Assembly: GCA_036971615.1 (NCBI GenBank)
Contig: JAYKKR010000004.1
Span: 1,612,001 to 1,676,000, forward strand
Direction of reading: 5' to 3'
From: Amyloporia xantha
Lineage: Eukaryota > Basidiomycota > Agaricomycetes > Polyporales > Adustoporiaceae
DNA length: 64,000 nt
Shown: positions 59,682-64,000 of the stretch, piece after piece
Numbering within the stretch: the stretch's first letter is position 1
Layout of the letters: the number at the start of each line of letters is the position of its first letter
The notes under the pieces: model-generated
What the model was told of the DNA's origin: nothing
What the model saw: only the letters and a program-made list of their open reading frames with translations
The model's database searches: none
Position numbers and translations under genes: made by a program

Positions 59682-60132
59682 TGCGCACCCAACTTAATTA
59701 GACACCTGCAAGACGCATTTGCCTTTGAACTACACAACGTGTCATCAAATCTTCTGCATGTGTTCATTATTATTACGAAGTAGAAACGGCGGGGCGAGAT
59801 GCGGAGATAGTGGTGCATAGGATGACACTCATATTCTGCCCAAGACTGGCCAGACAGCGACTTAATACGACTTCAAACACATGATTCTCATCGGATTTAT
59901 TACTCACCCACTATGTCACAGTCCTACTGCATTCGCATAGCGTCTGCGCTGCTTCTATACTGCGTCTGGGACACGCTGCAGACTCCAGAGGCATCCGCTG
60001 ACGGCAATTTCCCGTGGCGGGGTGTCACTTAGGCACTTAGGTCACCGTGACGCGCCTTTGATAATGGGTGGCACTCTCTCTGTTAACCTGCTACCACATT
60101 CTTCCGCAGTCTCCATCGCTCTCCCTCGAGAA
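59682..60132. other. Intergenic between divergent genes; no gene recognised
   Basis: It should hold the promoters of the minus gene at 59681 and the plus gene at 60133. Nothing specific was seen. Confidence 0.4.
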
Positions 60133-61299
60133 ATGTCCGAAATTACCAAGTGGATCGCGCACTTCCGCGTGCCTCAAACGTCGGATCGCGCTAGTCACTG
60201 TGAGTTACCCTCGTTCGGGGTGAGAAACAAAGACGTTTGCGATGTCTTTACCCTGCGCCGCCGCTTCAGGATCCGTGATCATCCTGGTACAAGGGTAAGC
60301 TGCTCCCCTACGACACTTTATTTCCTTCTTTTGACGCAGGAAATCAGGTCTTTCAAGGAGAATATTCTACTAATGTCTGTCCTATGACATTGGTTTCTCA
60401 CATGATCCAAATCACTCATGTACTCACAGACAGCTGCACTCTCCCCACGCAATGACAATTGCGAAGCAGAGGCCGGCGAAGGAGTGCGTACTGTGGCTAT
60501 ATTGAATTCACGGATCATCTTGAGAGTGACTGTTCCTGACGACTAGCCCATCGTTATGAACGATAACGTCAGCATCCCTCGCCCACTCGAGCAAATGGTC
60601 GGTGTCCCCATAAGAAACATCGCGTCGCGAAGCGGGGGGCAAGATGAAGGCACCATGAGGACTCCTGGAGACGCAGCTAGAGGCGATACTGTTAGCCCCA
60701 CTCGCCCAGACGAACAGTTAGAAGACGTTCCTAGAGAAAACATCCTGTCTCGAAGCAAGATGCAAGATGCAGGCTTGCCGAATCATCCCGGTGACACCGT
60801 TGTTTTGCAGGATAGTAGAAATGGCTCGGGGCAGAGGTCATTTCAGCTGCCGCTTCAGAATCGGGTATGTAAGGTGGCCCTTCTTGTACGCTCTTTGTCA
60901 CTGAAGCTTCATGTACAGTGGATTGAACCCAAGAAGCGCAAGATGAAGAATGTTGACGGCCACATAATCTGGTACGAAAGCTCGGGCGAACACTCCCTCA
61001 GCATTCCTGTAGGCGTGGCTCCAAGAACGAAGATTAATCTTGGAACGTTGTACATACACCGTATTGATTCCTCTCACACCAGCCAAATGCGTGTGCTGCA
61101 GGTTTGGATCTGGTCCAAGAGATCCGATGGAGTGTCTGAATGGCAAGTAGTAACTGACCTGAAGGAGCAAATACATCCTGTCATTAAGTACCTCTCCTTG
61201 TCGTTCACACCAACAGGCGAGCCCTCCTGGTTGAAGGATACGACAGCAAGGCGCCAGAGGGATTTGCCGATTCTGTGGACGGGAGCCTGTGACGATTAG
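60133..61299 (+). CDS. Unknown basidiomycete protein, family B copy 2
   Basis: Exon 1 from ATG 60133 (MSEITKWIAHFRVPQTSDRA, SHCELPSFGVRNKDVCDVFT, LRRRFRIRDHPG) ends at a GTAAGC donor. The main exon (about 60556-61299) has EDVPRENILSRSKMQDAGLP, then KKRKMKNVDGHIIWYESSGE, LGTLYIHRIDSSHTSQMRVL, QVWIWSKRSDGVSEWQVVTD and LSLSFTPTGEPSWLKDTTAR. It is homologous to copy 1 at 44.5 kb in both exons. It carries an extra basic patch (PKKRKMKN) that could be a nuclear-localisation signal. The connection between about 60296 and 60556 is unresolved and includes an in-frame stop in the simplest reading. Confidence 0.55.
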
Positions 61300-61334
61300 C
61301 GCTGATGGCCACTTAAAGAGCATCTACCTAGATC

Positions 61335-61988
61335 ATGTCGCTCAACGAACAGGGCATGCATACATCGCTCCCAGTTATATTATCTGTGAACTACCACCCA
61401 CTAATGTACGGCATATTCACTATGATATCTACACCTATGTTTCGCAGCATGCAAGCAATACATATTGTTTCACCACCCTTGTATCACTCAGCTAAGTATG
61501 GTTCGGCCACGCGAGTTGTATTGGGAGAATACGGTCAAAGGGCCCGCGAAATGAGAGAAGCGGACGAATGGCGCATGGGAGGCGCCTTGACAGTCGCGAG
61601 GGAGCTGCTCAGCCCCAGAGAGCTCGCGGCAGTGCTGGCGGAGGACGAGGTGGCGGTGGGGGACGTACTCGACGTGCGCGAGGGGGCCCGTGTGCGGCTG
61701 GGTGGATGTGGTGGCGGCGGTTGGCTTGAGGGTAAAGTACTCATGAATGCGGGGGTGGATGCGGGGGTAAGGCGCTGTGGGAGCTTTGGCGGGCCTGTGG
61801 CTCAGGGCAAGGACACAGATGCCGGCCCGAGGTGCTCGAATGATTCGTGCAGGCCCGTGTTGTCCGCATCCATGTGCGAGGTGGGCGAGATAGTGAGGCC
61901 AGTCGGTGAGGAGGGCGAACGGTCGTTCCCGCCGTCGGACGAGAGTCCAGGCCGCGTGAGCCCGAGTCCCAGTCCGACCTCTAGCTAA
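61335..61988 (+). other. G/C-rich open frame, possible gene fragment
   Basis: From about 61500 base composition jumps to G/C-rich and the frame reads protein-like (GEYGQRAREMREADEWRMGG, ALTVARELLSPRELAAVLAE), then low-complexity Gly. It lacks a convincing start, and the first 160 bases look non-coding. It could be a captured or truncated gene piece. Confidence 0.3.
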
Positions 61989-62831
61989 AGGCAGGATCCA
62001 TATTTGACAGTGGAAAGCAGACCAGATGAAGGCAGCCGGTAGCTATCACCCACTGTACAGCAACTGCTAAAGCCCCTGACGGCCATTGGCAATGCCTGGT
62101 CAACGGCCACTGCTCGCCGCTCAACGATCGACACTCACCGACTACGACCGTCATGACCGGCAGTCACCGGTAATCTACTCACTGGCACCCACGACTTGCT
62201 GTGCGAGAGTAGCCGCTTGCTGCTTCTCACTTGGAAGTGGCTTCCTTCTGCTCATGTCTGAATGTCAAAGATGCAGGTAGCTGCTCGCGGAGCGCTGCTT
62301 GACACCCGCATTGTGGCTACCTACTTCCCGGGATCCTCACTCGACCACCGCTCCAACAAACATGTACCTAACTTTCCCGCTCCAGTTTCACAGTAGCCGC
62401 CATCGTCGCGGCGGCTGCTCTTGACCGCTCCCGTCTGTCATCCGCACCGGGCAGACCAACGAGTGGCTGCCCCCCATAGACCACAGGCAGACTCACCTTC
62501 TGGATAGCCTCTTGCACACTGCGCCAAAGTCAAAGACAAGGGGTAAGTTCTAAAGAGGGAGACGCGTCACGGGCGCCGATATCACACCGACCGGCACATG
62601 AGCTCGAGGATGTCCTATGTAATCCGCTGAACACTGGCGAAGCACTCCCTTGATCTAACGTGGTATAACCCGACGTATTTAAAGCTCTGGCTCTACGACA
62701 ATTTCTCCTTCGAGTAATGCGATGCAAGCCTGACTAGATTTCATCGGACGCTATTCCATATAGCAGCTACTCTGACACATTGTAAAACACGATGCTAGCG
62801 TAACTGTTTCATGTACTTGTTCACAGTCGAA
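61989..62831. other. No gene recognised
   Basis: It includes GACCGTCATGACCGGC-type simple sequence near 62145, similar to 30031-30118, and short frames only. Confidence 0.4.
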
Positions 62832-63844
62832 CTATACATACCTCCTTGCTATTTCTGTCCAAATCCAATGCAATGCTGACGCCACGGCACAACCGACGAC
62901 CGCACCGCCCATCGAATACAATGCAAATTCATGAGTGGAGCACATTGACGAAGGAGAGCATTCATGACTGCCATGGCGCGAGTAGGGAGGTGGAGGGTCG
63001 ACTAAGGGAGAATCGGGAGATTCAATGACGACGGCATTGCTAGGATTGAAGAAAACCGCAGACATCCCAGAAGACAGGGCGGGATCCGAAATGCTGCGGA
63101 CAACACCCTCGCCAGCCTCTGATGTGACCCGTCCAATCCCTGTTGACACAAGCATTTCAAATAATTGCGCGAAAACCTTGAGCTCCTTGGATGCCGTCGC
63201 GAGACTGTCTTCTAACGCTCCTTCACCAGAGGCAAAACAATTGATGAAGGAGAAGAAGGACTGGTTGTCATGAAATTCTGCCTGGTACTTTTGAGACATT
63301 GAATGCCACGAGACCTTCAGAGAATCCTATACATTAGAGCAGTCATCATCAGACTCGACAGGTCAAAGAGATACAATGACAACCGGGTATACCTGACTCG
63401 CTTCGATTTCTCTATCTCCCACCAGCAAGACAGCACGATAAATGCTCTCTCCAGCATCGTACATCTGATGTGTCACGGTCGCGCAATGTCCTGACGGAAG
63501 CTGGACAAAGAAAATGCCTACATGGCGAATCGGTGCTCCCTCGGATACTGGTACATCGCCGCTAGAAATAGACAGTTCTCCCAGTGATGCTGGTTCACTT
63601 CCAGGACGGCAAACTTCATGAGAATCAAATGCTGGCAAATCACGCTCAGGCAACGTGAGCTCCTTGACGTCCGCACTGAAGGTCACCAAAAATCGCCTGG
63701 TGATGTGAAGTTTCATTATTGCAGATCCAAAGATATGGCGGCTTGGACTCACGCGGGCTGAACAAGATCGAAAAGAGGAGGTTCAATTCGGACACCATTC
63801 GCGAAGCTGGTGAGAAACGCGGCTATGATCGCGGGGGTAGCCAT
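62832..63844 (-). CDS. Small predicted membrane protein, family A copy 2 (unknown function)
   Basis: ATG 63844 (MATPAIIAAFLTSFANGVRI) gives a signal-like N-terminus ending EPPLFDLVQPA at an intron, exactly as in copy 1. Exon 2 contains MKLHITRRFLVTFSADVKEL, IRHVGIFFVQLPSGHCATVT, HQMYDAGESIYRAVLLVGDR. The last exon (about 63295-62832) has FFSFINCFASGEGALEDSLA, then PPPPYSRHGSHE and a hydrophobic segment (YSMGGAVVGCAVASALHWIW) before RRYV and stop. The shared QLPSxxCAVMTHxxxD...ILV block ties it to the copy 31 kb away on the same strand. Its cytosolic or linker PPPY motif is absent from copy 1. Confidence 0.6.
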
Positions 63845-64000
63845 GGAAGTCTGGAAAAATGGTAAGGTTGATAAGGAGGAAGGAGATTTACAACCTGGTG
63901 GCTTTCTGAGTGGCACCGCGCTCCTTTGTCTCCAGATAATCATATGGCGTCGAGAATGTAGCGAAAGTAACACAGATTGAAGATCTGTCGGATAATCGCA

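Overview
The window looks like nuclear DNA of a filamentous basidiomycete, probably an Agaricomycete. The evidence is short GT-AG introns of about 50-60 bp, a STAND/NLR protein with fungal Goodbye-type N-terminal domains, a Tnp2 (CACTA-like) transposase with SAP repeats, a chromodomain Ty3/gypsy integrase, a TauD-type dioxygenase and an HHE (hemerythrin-like) protein. Much of it is repeat-rich accessory sequence in which intact host genes are a minority.

Layout. 1-2433 holds two long fold-back (palindromic) elements, the second with a tRNA-like A-box/B-box core. 3078-9737 is an LTR retrotransposon on the minus strand with no recognisable pol; its interior is one 1843-codon frame that is also a dense chain of covarying hairpins, and this is the most unusual object in the window. 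9738-11947 is the 3' end of a chromovirus (integrase, chromodomain, probable 3' LTR). 12.1-15.2 kb has a GGTTCA palindrome, a 3'-truncated dioxygenase gene and a doubtful small gene. 15668-21305 is a STAND NTPase with three tandem Goodbye-like domains, an NTPase domain and 14 TPRs. 21990-22852 is an HHE-domain protein.

23.3-28.7 kb contains gene relics: an aldo/keto reductase 3' end, a frameshifted PIP5K, and fragments resembling the C2 and HR1 domains of PKC1, with a hAT-like MITE carrying an 8-bp target duplication. 31921-39514 is a second LTR element on the plus strand, with apparently identical 850-bp LTRs, a 4-bp target duplication and one giant frame, again without pol.

The right third holds three locally duplicated host families: a small membrane protein (30.7 and 62.8 kb), an inverted pair of nucleoplasmin/FKBP-like proteins lacking the usual FKBP active-site residues (39.8 and 42.5 kb), and an inverted pair of unknown proteins (44.5 and 60.1 kb). 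Between the copies lie a Tnp2 transposase gene and a probable partner gene (45.9-56.3 kb) and two unrecognised multi-exon genes. No intact tRNA, rRNA or CRISPR was seen. Exon borders come from reading splice signals by eye and are approximate unless stated.
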